A DNA stretch of 64,000 bases from CAZQGO01 sp964593065 (GCA_964593065.1 CAZQGO010000005.1:62001-126000); one strand, 5' to 3'. Numbered from the stretch's first letter, positions 44,801 through 53,041 are shown. A program made the numbers and translations. The notes: generated by a model not told the origin, from the sequence alone.

Positions 44801-47107
44801 CGGGGTCGGGGGAATCTGGTATTCGAAATTGAGCTGGAAAATCCGGGGCGAAAATCCGGTGTCGGCGGTGGTGAGTTCCGCCTTCCATTTCAGCCGCGGG
44901 CCCGCGTAAATCCCGTCGAAAATCGTGGCCGCGCCCGGGGTGGCCTGGATCCAGTAACTGTGGGGATCGGGCAGCTGGCCGTTGGCCGTCAGCCAGTAAT
45001 TGATCCCCGTTCCGGCCGGAAGGTCGTCGCTGGCCGTCAAGGTCACGGAATAGAAGGAGCCCGTGGAGGCGACGATGATGGTGGACTGGGCCCAGCGCGG
45101 CGCGTCGTACGCCGGAGCATACTTGTTGGTGCGCGCTTCCCCGCCGCCCAGGAGCCAGTACTCGCCGTTCCAGTCCAGGGAATTGATGGAGGAAGTGCTG
45201 TAATTGAGCAGGTCCGTGGAAATGTCCGTGCAGGACTCCCAGTCGAATCTGTTCAGCCGGGCGTTGGTCCCGCCGATGAAGAAGTTGTTGAACGTCTGGC
45301 TGTACGCGATATAGTTGACCGTCTCGCTGGAGAACCCGGACAGGGACTCCCAGCTCAGCCAGCCGAAAACCGTGTCGTAAACCCGGATTTGCTGGGGCGT
45401 CGTCACGCCGCCCACCACGAAGCGGTGACTGCCGGAAACATTGGCATAGGCGATCCCGTTGATGGCCGTGAAACCGGAAGTCAGGCTGGACACGCTCGCA
45501 CCGTCGTAGAGGGCCAGGCTGCCCGAGCCGCCGCCGATGAGCCAGAGCCCGCCGCCGCTGTCGATGGCGTTGACCGGCTCGGTGGCGCCGAAGACCGCGG
45601 ACAGATCCACGTTCGTGAAGCCCGAGCCGTTGTAGCGGCGCAATTGGCGGTCCGTGCCGCCGACCAGCCAATCGCTGCCGTCCCAGGCGATGGAGCGGAC
45701 GCTGCCGGCGAATCCCAGCGCGCCGGTCAGGTCCGTGGCCGAGCTGCCGTTGTAGCGCATCAGCTTGGCCGAACTGCCGCCGATCAGCCAGTAGCTGCCG
45801 TTGCCCGCCACGGCCAGAACGTTGTCCGTGCCCCATCCGGCCGCGCGCAGGGCCGGGCTGATGTCCTCGAAGGCCACGCCGTTGTAGCGGTTCAAGGTCC
45901 CGTTATTCCCGCCCAGGAGCACGGTGCCGGCGCTGTCCGCGGCCACGGCGTTGATGGTTTCGAACCCGAAGTCCACCAGGTAGGCCGTCAGGTCGTTGTA
46001 CGTGGTCGAACTGGCCGCGCCGGTATGGCGGTTTAAGCGGGCCTGCCCGCCGCCCAGCAGCCATTCGCTGTTGCCCCACCTCAGCGCATAGACCGGATTG
46101 TCGCTGCCGAAATTGGCGAGGTTGGCGGATTGATTGCGCCAGGTCGCGCCGTCCCAGGAGTACACCACCGGCGCCAGCGAGCTGCCGTTGCCGCCCAGGA
46201 GCCAATAGCTGCCGTTGTATTCCAGGGAGTATATGTTAATGAAAGCCGTGACACTGCCCGAGAGGTCCGTGAACGAAGTCCCGTTGTAGCTGACCAAACG
46301 TCCGCCCGTGCCGCCGAGCAGCCATTGCGTGCCGTCCCAGCCGATGGACCGGATCGTGTTGGTTCCGAAGGCCGAGGCGCGCAGGGCCGGGCTCAAGTCC
46401 GTAAATACGCCGGCCTGATAGCGGCATAAGGACCCCCCGTCCCCGCCGAGCAGCCAGTAGGTGTTGTTGAACCCCACCGCGTAGGCGTTGGTGGTCGCGG
46501 CGAAATAGCCGGCTGAGCCGGCCAGGTTCGTGAAGCCGCTGCCGTTGTAGCGGTTCAGGCGGCCGCCGTTGCCGGCGATCAGCCAGAAATTTTCCGTGCC
46601 GCCGCCGTAGCGGATGGCGTTGATGTCCTGGTTGGTCCAGCTGGCCAGGCTGCCGGACAGGTCCGCGAACGAGGTGCCGTTGTACGAGTTGAGCTTCTTT
46701 CCGTCTCCGCCGATGAGCCAGACATTGTTGTTATACCAGATGGCGTTGATGCGGCTGTTGCCGTAGGAAACCAGACCCGGCGACAGGTTGGTCCAGGTGG
46801 AGCCGTTGTAGCGGTTGAGCTTGGCGCCCACTCCGCCGATCAGGTAGCTGCTGCCGTTGTAGTGGATCGCGCGCACCTGCCCGCCCCAGTTGACCAGTCC
46901 GGGCGGCTGAATAAACGAGTAGTTCGAGGGGAGCCGGACTTCGCCCAAGGTGGTGTCCCAGTTGGCCGTGGTTTGGCCCGCATCCTGATAGACGGAAGTA
47001 TTGAAGGTTTCGACGAACGTGTCCGCCGCGGCCGGCCCGCAGGCGCAGGCCAGCGCCCCGGCCATCAGCAGACCCCGCACTGCGCCCTTTTTCAAGGACG
47101 TTCTCAT
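41828..47107 (-). CDS. Propeller-stalk surface protein with DUF11-like and CTD domains
   Basis: The 1,759-residue product has a signal peptide (about 1-28). A head of about 12-15 'WLIGGxxxxLxRYNG' repeats follows (residues about 45-690). Next is a short TPT/TPS stalk (about 770-900) and a unique domain (about 905-1320; 'GSLIIPMDTTGGRSNQNYG', 'AYGLVYQLLTNDIPVHWAI'). Then comes a DUF11-type domain (about 1325-1430: 'QIGSNITYTVYYQNLSG'), a second stalk (about 1435-1665) and a C-terminal sorting-type domain ('VFPNPFDPETAQGHVLKF', 'RQTWDGKNQNGEQVAAGVYI'). GGAGG lies 9 bases before the ATG. The head is nearly the same as in the downstream giant protein, showing duplication; the middle is not. No promoter is visible in the 70-base gap to the PorV-OmpA gene, so they may be cotranscribed. 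Confidence 0.85.
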   Translation of the reverse strand: MRTSLKKGAVRGLLMAGALACACGPAAADTFVETFNTSVYQDAGQTTANWDTTLGEVRLPSNYSFIQPPGLVNWGGQVRAIHYNGSSYLIGGVGAKLNRYNGSTWTNLSPGLVSYGNSRINAIWYNNNVWLIGGDGKKLNSYNGTSFADLSGSLASWTNQDINAIRYGGGTENFWLIAGNGGRLNRYNGSGFTNLAGSAGYFAATTNAYAVGFNNTYWLLGGDGGSLCRYQAGVFTDLSPALRASAFGTNTIRSIGWDGTQWLLGGTGGRLVSYNGTSFTDLSGSVTAFINIYSLEYNGSYWLLGGNGSSLAPVVYSWDGATWRNQSANLANFGSDNPVYALRWGNSEWLLGGGQARLNRHTGAASSTTYNDLTAYLVDFGFETINAVAADSAGTVLLGGNNGTLNRYNGVAFEDISPALRAAGWGTDNVLAVAGNGSYWLIGGSSAKLMRYNGSSATDLTGALGFAGSVRSIAWDGSDWLVGGTDRQLRRYNGSGFTNVDLSAVFGATEPVNAIDSGGGLWLIGGGSGSLALYDGASVSSLTSGFTAINGIAYANVSGSHRFVVGGVTTPQQIRVYDTVFGWLSWESLSGFSSETVNYIAYSQTFNNFFIGGTNARLNRFDWESCTDISTDLLNYSTSSINSLDWNGEYWLLGGGEARTNKYAPAYDAPRWAQSTIIVASTGSFYSVTLTASDDLPAGTGINYWLTANGQLPDPHSYWIQATPGAATIFDGIYAGPRLKWKAELTTADTGFSPRIFQLNFEYQIPPTPTATVTPTRTPTITSTVTLSPTPSPTRTPTSTATPSATPTPTITQTATISATLTASPTMTPTFTPIVFSPTITPTDTHTPTFTPTPTTTPTATPSSSFTATPTITPSLTETPVYSPTASATASVTQTWTASPTATPNPDYTFYAGSLIIPMDTTGGRSNQNYGMWRAYGLVYQLLTNDIPVHWAIKSYKAYEATDFTCTQTRDIRTGNTYTNPAYNGGPFVIANSDSTAAVAIITAWNQGQSNIVQVHQYTDTSQPFTAPIFRKLRAAPRIAIFANSDPRNTWTDARNYLNAAGIRDSNGNNWPSSSPDVLDENEIAGPSTLNHQDGALYLSAGGFPKYALLINMHWQAYPIGRPAAASGDSTNLNLNYYGADWTVQGYEGRAPSTGTWPSHPVYQNVTARAQTIEATAEMDRFLQFGSGHIYAQCIGIDALENNFIAVSPYRADFVYGGYGHWLTTGGFIDTGTNPWSFINELPDAPAGQATGSWTYLPGSSQAAFGLAPGSVFYGGTSSVIVVDRARLNNNPNYPYPYLFMNGYYKGVTSAGKVSYMIGHSSSYSLPYSGNSRGPMMRYFYNTIYESPAASEFVPEMYLTKVGPAEAQIGSNITYTVYYQNLSGLAYNATITDMDPPHATYVSSTGGLDGGIHGAGRVTWNLGNLDVGASGSVTVTYSLQNPAPDPGWTDQASVVYSSGPTNFTRYSNVLTTTAVVFTPTPTITLTSTATPTVTRSATLTHTPTATPTHSPTVTETETATPSQTPSHTPTVTLTATITETCTHSPTITETFTITPTFTHTPPWTHTATPTITVTSTISATYTVSPTATMTPTVTQTSTATPSDTPTLSPTVTPTHTLTWTPTETPTITTTYTPTPPYTLTATPSVTLTVTHTRVPTLTPTPTLTVTPVATPDRILVFPNPFDPETAQGHVLKFDNLPPESEIQIFTVSGELVRKFQGVSGRQTWDGKNQNGEQVAAGVYIYLITTGDEKKITGKLFILR
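42100..42680. repeat. Thr-Pro-Thr coding repeat, distal stalk of the 1,759-residue protein
   Basis: Imperfect 6- and 12-base units encoding TPTx, more degenerate than in the neighbouring giant gene, which is probably why it assembled without a gap. Confidence 0.85.
44400..44810. repeat. Thr-Pro-Thr/Ser coding repeat, proximal stalk
   Basis: An imperfect repeat encoding TPTx and SPTx units between the propeller head and the unique domain. Confidence 0.8.
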
Positions 47108-47177
47108 AGATGAATCCCTCCGCCTTTTTCCCCTTTGCGGTCACACCCGGTGAATCCGCACGTGCTGAATCTGCACC

Positions 47178-48910
47178 TTAAGGTTTCGCCGGCAGCTCCG
47201 CCTGGAAAGTGACCTCCGTGTTCCGCGGCTGTTGGGCCGGATCCCCGGCGCGCGACGTCACCCGGTCGGGGGATACGCGGTAGGTCATGGTCAGATATTT
47301 GGCGACGGTCGCGGCCCGGTCCGCGGCCAGGGCCTTGCCGCCGGCAAAGCCGAGGATCACCAGCGTCAAATCCGGGTAGCGCTCGGCCAGGGCGCCGAAC
47401 TGGTCCATGGCTTTTTTCGAGGCTTTGTCCACCGTGGCGGTGCCGGCCTTGAAGGTGATCCCGGGCAGGCGGCCGGACTTGATCCGGATTTCGATGAGAT
47501 TCAGCGCGGTCTGGTATTTTTCCAGCCGTTCCTGTCGCTGATCCACGGCCGGCGCGGGCGCCTCGGCCGCGGGCTTGGCCTCCGCCGCGGGCTTGGCNNN
47601 NNNNNNNNNNNNNNNNNNNNNNNNNNNNNNNNNNNNNNNNNNNNNNNNNNNNNNNNNNNNNNNNNNNNNNNNNNNNNNNNNNNNNNNNNNNNNNNNNCCA
47701 CGGCCGGCGCGGGCGCCTCGGCCGCGGGCTTGGCCTCCGCCGCGGGCTTGGCTTCCGCCGCGGGCTGGGCCTCGGGCGCGGCGGGCGCCTCTTTGGCCTT
47801 GGCCGGCTCGGGTTTGGGGATCAGGGGCTTGATGGGCACGCCCGCCAAGGGCGCCGTCTTGGGCGCCGAGACGACGTTCCCGCCGGGGAAGAATCCCAGG
47901 GTGAGCGAGGCGCGGTGCGTCATGCCCAGCTCGCCGTAGGGCACGAAGGCATAATCCACCTGGTATTTGATGGCGCCGGCCAAGATGGCGAACCCCGCCC
48001 CCGCCGTCAGACCGGCGAGGGAATCCAAGTCCTTGATTTCCGGGCCGATTTTGTAGCCCACGCGCACGGCGAATTCGGTGTTGGGGGAGATGTGCGCATA
48101 TTCCCCGCCCAGGCTGACCTTGAGATCATTGTCCACGGGAATGAGCACGTCGGCCGCAAAGGTCGCGCGGCCGAAGGGCGAGAACACTTCCTGGGCCACG
48201 TACCCCGCACCCAGCCGGAAATTGATGGGCATCATCTGGTCGCTCGTCATGCCCAGGTTCTGCGCCACGAACCCGAAACGCAGCCCCCGGTCGCGCGTGG
48301 CGGACTCGCCGGCCACGCCCGCCGGATTTTGAATTTCCTCGGTCTGGCGCCAGATGGCGCCGAGGTCCAAACCGCCGCCCAAAATGCTCGCGTCCGCGAA
48401 ATTTTCGCTGACCACGCGCAGCGAGGCCCCGACCAGGACGTTTTTCACGAACTCGCTGTCCCCGGGAAACAGCCGGGCGAGCTTCTGGGCATAGGTGCCG
48501 ATGAAGGCCACGTTCAAGGCCGAAACTTCTTCGCCCGTGCCCGCGTAATTTCCGTACTGGTCCTCCAAGGTGCTGTCGATGCTGCCGGTGTGCAGGACCG
48601 CGATGCCGCCGCCCAGGGCGCCCGCGGGCCCCAGCGGCGTTCCATAGGCCAGATATTCGGTGCCGATTTCCTCGAACCAGAAACTGTGGATGAAACTGGC
48701 GGTGGGAGAGGCCAGCTGCACCAAGCCGGCGGGATTCCAATACAGGGTGTCCAGACCGTCTCCCAAGGCGATGTAGGTTTCCCCCATGGCCACCGGGCGC
48801 ACGCCTTGGCCGGCTTTGAGGAAATTGGCGTTGGTGGTTCCCGGTCCTCCGCCCCAAATATTTCCATTGAACATGAAAAGGCATACCAAGGATATCAGGA
48901 TGCGTTTCAT
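47178..48910 (-). CDS. PorV-like barrel fused to an OmpA-like domain (gap inside)
   Basis: The signal peptide is at about 1-20. PorV/PorQ motifs 'GQGVRPVAMGETYIALGDG' and 'TLYWNPAGL' open a barrel that runs to about residue 345. Then comes an Ala/Pro/Glu/Lys linker with 'AKPAAEAKPAAEAPAPA' repeats. The C-terminal 125 residues have an OmpA-like pattern ('GITFKAGTATVDKASKKAM', 'YPDLTLVILGFAGG', 'AADRAATVAKYLTMTYRVS'). The gap at 47598-47697 lies between two identical 55-base sequences. Merging them gives one continuous frame of 525 residues (…APAV-DQRQER…). The OmpA-like end would bind peptidoglycan, anchoring the barrel. It precedes the propeller-stalk gene by 70 bases. Confidence 0.82.
47543..47752. 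repeat. Identical 55-base flanks around a 100-N gap
   Basis: Bases 47543-47597 and 47698-47752 are identical; the N-run 47598-47697 lies between. The duplication is exactly 55 bases, as at 62911-63120, and the reading frame is restored only if one copy is kept. Confidence 0.9.
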
Positions 48911-49369
48911 GACGGCCTCACCTCGTATAATAATATGGAAATATTCTCAACCAGAGGTTTACGCCAATAATTATACACACAATTTACATAAAAATCCTAC
49001 AAAAAAATTACTATTTTATTATTCCAATAAATTATTTATTGCAACATTAATAATGCAAACTCAAAACACTGTCATGAATATTATTTTTACCAATCAAGCC
49101 AAGGAAAATGCGTGAAATCCGATCCCCGCTCGCGAGAGGTTCGAACCTCCCGCCTCCGTCCGGGGGATGGTTGCCGATGGACAAAGAAAGGTCGCTGGAG
49201 GGTGGTGCAAAGGTGGGGCAAAGGCTGGAGGGATCGTTCCGGACATATCCGCGCCGCTCGCCGGTGGACGGCAGGCGCCGGGAATATCGCTCCCGCATGA
49301 AGACCTCCGCAGGCTGGCTGGAAACGAATAGGGCCGAACGGCCCGGCTGCAAAAAGCGAAAGTGATTTT
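48911..49369. other. 459-base intergenic region with AT-rich half and structured half
   Basis: No convincing gene was found. Bases 48911-49080 are very AT-rich and probably hold the promoter of the PorV-OmpA gene (a TATAAT is visible on the minus strand, without a clear -35). Bases 49100-49369 are GC-rich. They include a stem built on GAGGTTCGAACCTC near 49135-49150, nested in an ATCCCC/GGGGAT outer stem. The stem resembles a tRNA T-arm, but no cloverleaf can be built on either strand. It may be an unrecognised small RNA or a relic. Confidence 0.4.
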
Positions 49370-49951
49370 CTAAATCTGGAAAAAACTGTCCACCTTTTTC
49401 GCGGCTTCCTTGATGGCGCTCACTTCCTTCTGGATTTTCTCCTTGTTCCCTTTCGGCAACTCGGCTTCGATCTGGCTCGCGGAAGCCCGCACGTCCTCCA
49501 GGAGCAGGCGGTCCTGCCGGACCACGCTGCGGAGCTTTTCAGTCATGTCGTTGAAGGCGCCCTCCAGTTCCCGGAGCTCGTCGCCTTTGCGCAAATTGAC
49601 CATGATCTTCAGGTTGCCCTTGAGGACTTCCTGGGTGCAGGCCACGAAGCGGAACAGGGGCCCGGCGACCTTGTGCGACAGGTAGACGCCCACCGTGATG
49701 TTGCACAAGGTGAGGAAAATGATGATTGCGAGGACCACGCGGTAGATGAAATACAGGTTGGCGCCGGGGATTTCCGGCTTGGGCTGGGAGAAGACGTACA
49801 ACACCGCCAGTCCGACGATGACCATTTCGATGAACATCGTGAAGATCAGAATCAGGGAGTACTTGAATTGCAGATCCATATTGATATAGATCTGCTTGCG
49901 TTTGAACTTGGGCGCCTGTGACGGCGGCGCAGCCTGCTCTGGCTTATTCAC
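49370..49951 (-). CDS. Two-helix membrane protein with HAMP domain, no output domain
   Basis: The 193-residue product has a cytoplasmic N-tail (1-28, Pro/Lys-rich), membrane helices at about 31-53 and 66-90, then a HAMP domain (about 90-145: 'HKVAGPLFRFVACTQEVLKG', 'RKGDELRELEGAFNDMTEKL') and a coiled coil (about 146-190) ending at the stop. HAMP modules pass signals from membrane helices to kinases, cyclases or chemoreceptors. Here nothing follows, and the periplasmic loop is only about 12 residues. It may be a stand-alone subunit acting on another protein. The call is good, the partner unknown. Confidence 0.8.
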   Translation of the reverse strand: MNKPEQAAPPSQAPKFKRKQIYINMDLQFKYSLILIFTMFIEMVIVGLAVLYVFSQPKPEIPGANLYFIYRVVLAIIIFLTLCNITVGVYLSHKVAGPLFRFVACTQEVLKGNLKIMVNLRKGDELRELEGAFNDMTEKLRSVVRQDRLLLEDVRASASQIEAELPKGNKEKIQKEVSAIKEAAKKVDSFFQI

Positions 49952-50060
49952 TCCCGCACCCCCTTTGAATGGTCAGTCTGCGCACTTTGAATTTCCCCGC
50001 AAAATCAAGCCAAGCTTAGCATCGCCCCTCCGGCATGTCAACGGGAATAGCGCCGGGAAG

Positions 50061-51326
50061 CTATTCCACCAGCTCCACGGGCGAAACGCCCAGGGGCAGG
50101 ATGCTCTGGATGTTGACGAACGCGTCCGGGGCCGTCCGGACCTCGCCGGCCGCGTCTTCCACGGAGAACACGACGCGGTAGCGCCCGTCGGGCATCGGAT
50201 TGGTGCTGTCCATCAGTCCGTCCCACACGATATGGGTGGGCGGGAAACCCTCCCCGGAATACTTCTTGACCAGGGCGTTGGCCTCGTTGTGGATCTCCAG
50301 GCTCCAGAGCCGGACCTCGAATTTGGTCTGGCAGTGGATCTTCAGCACCGAGACCTTGTTGATGCCGACCGGCGAGAAGGTCTCGGGTTCGGGGACCACC
50401 TCCAGCACGAAGCCGCCGAAATAATAGGACAGGGCGATCTTATGCATCATCTCCACGGTCTGCAGCCCCAGGGCGTAATCCAGCTGGAAACCGCTGTAGC
50501 GGTAGCCGGCGCCGAGGCTGATCTCGGTGTCGTCGATGCCGGCCCGCAGGAAGAGGTCGCGCATGGGCGTCACTTCCATACCGAAGCGCGGCTTGATGGC
50601 GTCCTGCTCCATGTTCTTGGCCACGTCGAAATCGGCGCGCAGCTGCCCGTCCAGCAGCTTGGCCGCCGCGCCGAAGGTCATTTCCATGGGGTAGCGCTCG
50701 GTCTCGCTTTGCAGTTTGATGGCGGGCGCCACCAGGTTCTTGAACACTAAGCCCAGGTTGAGCAGCGGCCAGGGGCGGTACATCAGTCCCACGTCCAGGC
50801 CGAAGCCCGTGCCCGAGAGGCTGGCCATGGACTGGTTGACCAGCTTGAGCGTGCCGCCGGCCGCCAGGGTGGGGGTGACGTCCGTGCCGAAGCCCAGGAG
50901 CGCGCCCAGCTGCTGGTTGGAAAAATCCCCGGTCGGATCGCTGTACGTGTCCCGGCCCTCGGCCGAACCCTGGCTGAGATAAACCAGGCCCACGCCCAGG
51001 GTGCCGATGTAGGGGAAGATGTGCGCGTACCCGACGTATTCGTAGCTGTTCTGGTCGATCAGGCTCACATGCTGCAGGATGGCCTGGTTCTGGGCGATGC
51101 CGGACAGGCCGCCGGGATTCCAATACACGGCCGTGGCGTCGTCCGCCAAGCCGACGAACGCGCGTCCCAGCCCCAGGGCCCGCGCCCCCGCGCCGTAGTT
51201 GAGAAACGCGCCCGGCAACCCGGCGTCGCCTTCGGCGTGCACGCCGCGCGGCAGGACCAGCGCCGCGCACAACAGCACCAGCCAGCATGACAGTCCGCGT
51301 CGCGCACTCTGCAACGGCTTCCTCAT
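50061..51326 (-). CDS. PorV/PorQ-like outer-membrane barrel with FlgD-Ig tail (second)
   Basis: The 421-residue product has the same plan as the barrel at 25478-26728: signal peptide (about 1-31), 'GAGARALGLGRAFVGLADDA' and 'AVYWNPGGL', barrel strands to about residue 315, then 'TFSPVGINKVSVLK' and 'THIVWDGLMDSTNPMPDGR' of the FlgD-type Ig domain. Its ATG overlaps the stop of the upstream Ig-CTD protein gene (ATGA), so the two are translated together. This tight coupling supports a cargo-partner relation between CTD proteins and PorV-like barrels in this genome. PorV function is known only for T9SS organisms; transfer to this protein is inference. Confidence 0.8.
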   Translation of the reverse strand: MRKPLQSARRGLSCWLVLLCAALVLPRGVHAEGDAGLPGAFLNYGAGARALGLGRAFVGLADDATAVYWNPGGLSGIAQNQAILQHVSLIDQNSYEYVGYAHIFPYIGTLGVGLVYLSQGSAEGRDTYSDPTGDFSNQQLGALLGFGTDVTPTLAAGGTLKLVNQSMASLSGTGFGLDVGLMYRPWPLLNLGLVFKNLVAPAIKLQSETERYPMEMTFGAAAKLLDGQLRADFDVAKNMEQDAIKPRFGMEVTPMRDLFLRAGIDDTEISLGAGYRYSGFQLDYALGLQTVEMMHKIALSYYFGGFVLEVVPEPETFSPVGINKVSVLKIHCQTKFEVRLWSLEIHNEANALVKKYSGEGFPPTHIVWDGLMDSTNPMPDGRYRVVFSVEDAAGEVRTAPDAFVNIQSILPLGVSPVELVE

Positions 51327-53041
51327 TTCAACACCCCCACACGGCGTTTGAATTCCTGACGCTTATCCCCGCGGGCCATGATCTTGACCAGGTAGATGCC
51401 GTTGCCGACCACGCGGCCTTCCTGATTGCGCCCGTCCCAGGTCCAGGCCGCGCCCCCGGTCTGGGTGGCGCTGCGGGCGACCGGGTCGGCGGAATCCTTG
51501 GCGAAGTCCCGCGACAGCACGACCCGGCCGAAGGGGTCGTAGATGCGGATTTCCACGTCGCTGTCGCTTTCCAGGTAATAGTTGACGGACGTGCTCTGGT
51601 TGCGGGCCGGGTTGAACGGATTGGGATAATTGAGGATTGCGCCCGCGGCCGGCGGAGCCACGGAGACCTTCACGTTGATGAGATTTTCGGCGTAGACCTG
51701 GCCCGACCAGGTATTGACCGCGCGCACGCGGATTTGGGCCAGCTCGTTGATGTACCCGCCCGTGAAGGTGCTGGCCGCGTAGCCGGCGCTGTCCGTGGCG
51801 GTCTCGGTGAGCGAGAGATAGCCGTTGCCGACCACCTGTTCGAAGGCCACGGCGAAGGGATAGAGCGCGCTGTAGGTGGGGTTGCCGTAGGCGTCCAGGG
51901 CCAGGGCCGTGATCTGGGCCGCATGCCGGGTCTGAATCTCGCTGGGGGAAACCGCGAGCTGCAGGGCCGCGGGCAGGTTGGGATTCACGGTGATGGGCAT
52001 GGTGGGCACGCTGGTCACCACCACGCTCGAACCCGAGGCCTTGTCCGCGCGCAGCAGGATCGAACCGGCGTGATCGTACGTGAACCAGCCGAAGTACGTG
52101 CCCGCGGGATTCGGGGGGCCGAGCGTGACCTGCTCGGTGGGCTGCCAGGTGCCCGGGGCCGGCGTGGTGCTGCCGGTGATGAAGCGCTTGAGCTCCAGGC
52201 GGTCGCCGTTGGCCGCGCTGATGCCCGGGTAGGGGTTGGAGGAATCCGTGGACACGGTGACGGTCAGGGGAAAGGGAATGCCGGCGGTCAGGGTCAGGGC
52301 CGACACCACGTGGGAATAGGCCTGGCTGGCGTCATACACGGTGACGTAGCGGCTGGCGGCATACGGTTGGGTGCTGGTCAGGGTGATGCCGCCGCTGATG
52401 CTGAAATTGACGGAAAAGTTGGCATGCCCGTCGCTCGTGACGATGCTGCCGCTGGGAGCAACGGAGCCGGCGGGATTGATCAAATCAATCGTGCCCGGCC
52501 AGGTTTTGTTCCAGTTCCAGTACTGGTCCACCACGTACACCGTGACCGGGTGGTCGGTGCCCTGGATCAAGTCCACGGTCGAGGGATTCACCCCGGGGCT
52601 CAAGCCCGGGGTGTAGGCCTGCCCGGGCACCACGATCAGGGAATCCACCACCGGGCCGGCGACGATCTGGGTGGCGATGCTGCCGGTGGTTCCGCCCTGC
52701 CCCGTGCAGGTGATGGTCACGCTGTCCGCGGCGGTTTTGATCTGGATCGAACCGATCCACTGGGTGGCCGAAGAGGCGGTGACGTACTGGAAAAAGCCGG
52801 AAGCCGTGGGCGAGTAGGTGCCGGGGCCCGTGGACACCGTGAAGGTGACGGAGCCGAAGTAGTCGTTGGAGGGCGTGCCGCCGTTGAAGGGCGTGATGGT
52901 CAGGCTGATGTAGCTGCCGGCAATGGTGGGCGGGTTGTCCCGCTCGATGACGAAATGCGTCACCGCGGCCTGAGCCGACGCCGCGGCGGCCAGCCATGCC
53001 AGGCACAAAAAGCTCCCAAGCAACCGTTTCAAATGACTCAC
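51323..53041 (-). CDS. Ig-like surface protein with C-terminal sorting-type domain
   Basis: The 572-residue product has a signal peptide (about 1-25). Four or so Ig-like domains resemble those of the 1,910-residue protein ('AGSYISLTITPFNGG', 'GTDHPVTVYVVDQYWNWN', 'TAGIPFPLTVTVSTDSSN', 'THAAQ'-type strand 'ITALALDAYGNPTYS'). The C-terminal domain has 'NYPNPFNPARNQSTS', 'EIRIYDPFGRVVLSRDF' and 'AWTWDGRNQEGRVVGNGIYL'. This looks like a compact version of the long protein at 26767-32499, again followed by a PorV-like gene. Translation is coupled to that gene by an ATGA overlap. A structured leader and a good promoter precede it. Confidence 0.8.
   Translation of the reverse strand: MSHLKRLLGSFLCLAWLAAAASAQAAVTHFVIERDNPPTIAGSYISLTITPFNGGTPSNDYFGSVTFTVSTGPGTYSPTASGFFQYVTASSATQWIGSIQIKTAADSVTITCTGQGGTTGSIATQIVAGPVVDSLIVVPGQAYTPGLSPGVNPSTVDLIQGTDHPVTVYVVDQYWNWNKTWPGTIDLINPAGSVAPSGSIVTSDGHANFSVNFSISGGITLTSTQPYAASRYVTVYDASQAYSHVVSALTLTAGIPFPLTVTVSTDSSNPYPGISAANGDRLELKRFITGSTTPAPGTWQPTEQVTLGPPNPAGTYFGWFTYDHAGSILLRADKASGSSVVVTSVPTMPITVNPNLPAALQLAVSPSEIQTRHAAQITALALDAYGNPTYSALYPFAVAFEQVVGNGYLSLTETATDSAGYAASTFTGGYINELAQIRVRAVNTWSGQVYAENLINVKVSVAPPAAGAILNYPNPFNPARNQSTSVNYYLESDSDVEIRIYDPFGRVVLSRDFAKDSADPVARSATQTGGAAWTWDGRNQEGRVVGNGIYLVKIMARGDKRQEFKRRVGVLK

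Noticed and set aside
49120..49180. tRNA-like GGTTCGAACC motif
   Set aside because: The T-stem does not pair properly on either strand, and no acceptor, D or anticodon arm with correct spacing was found.
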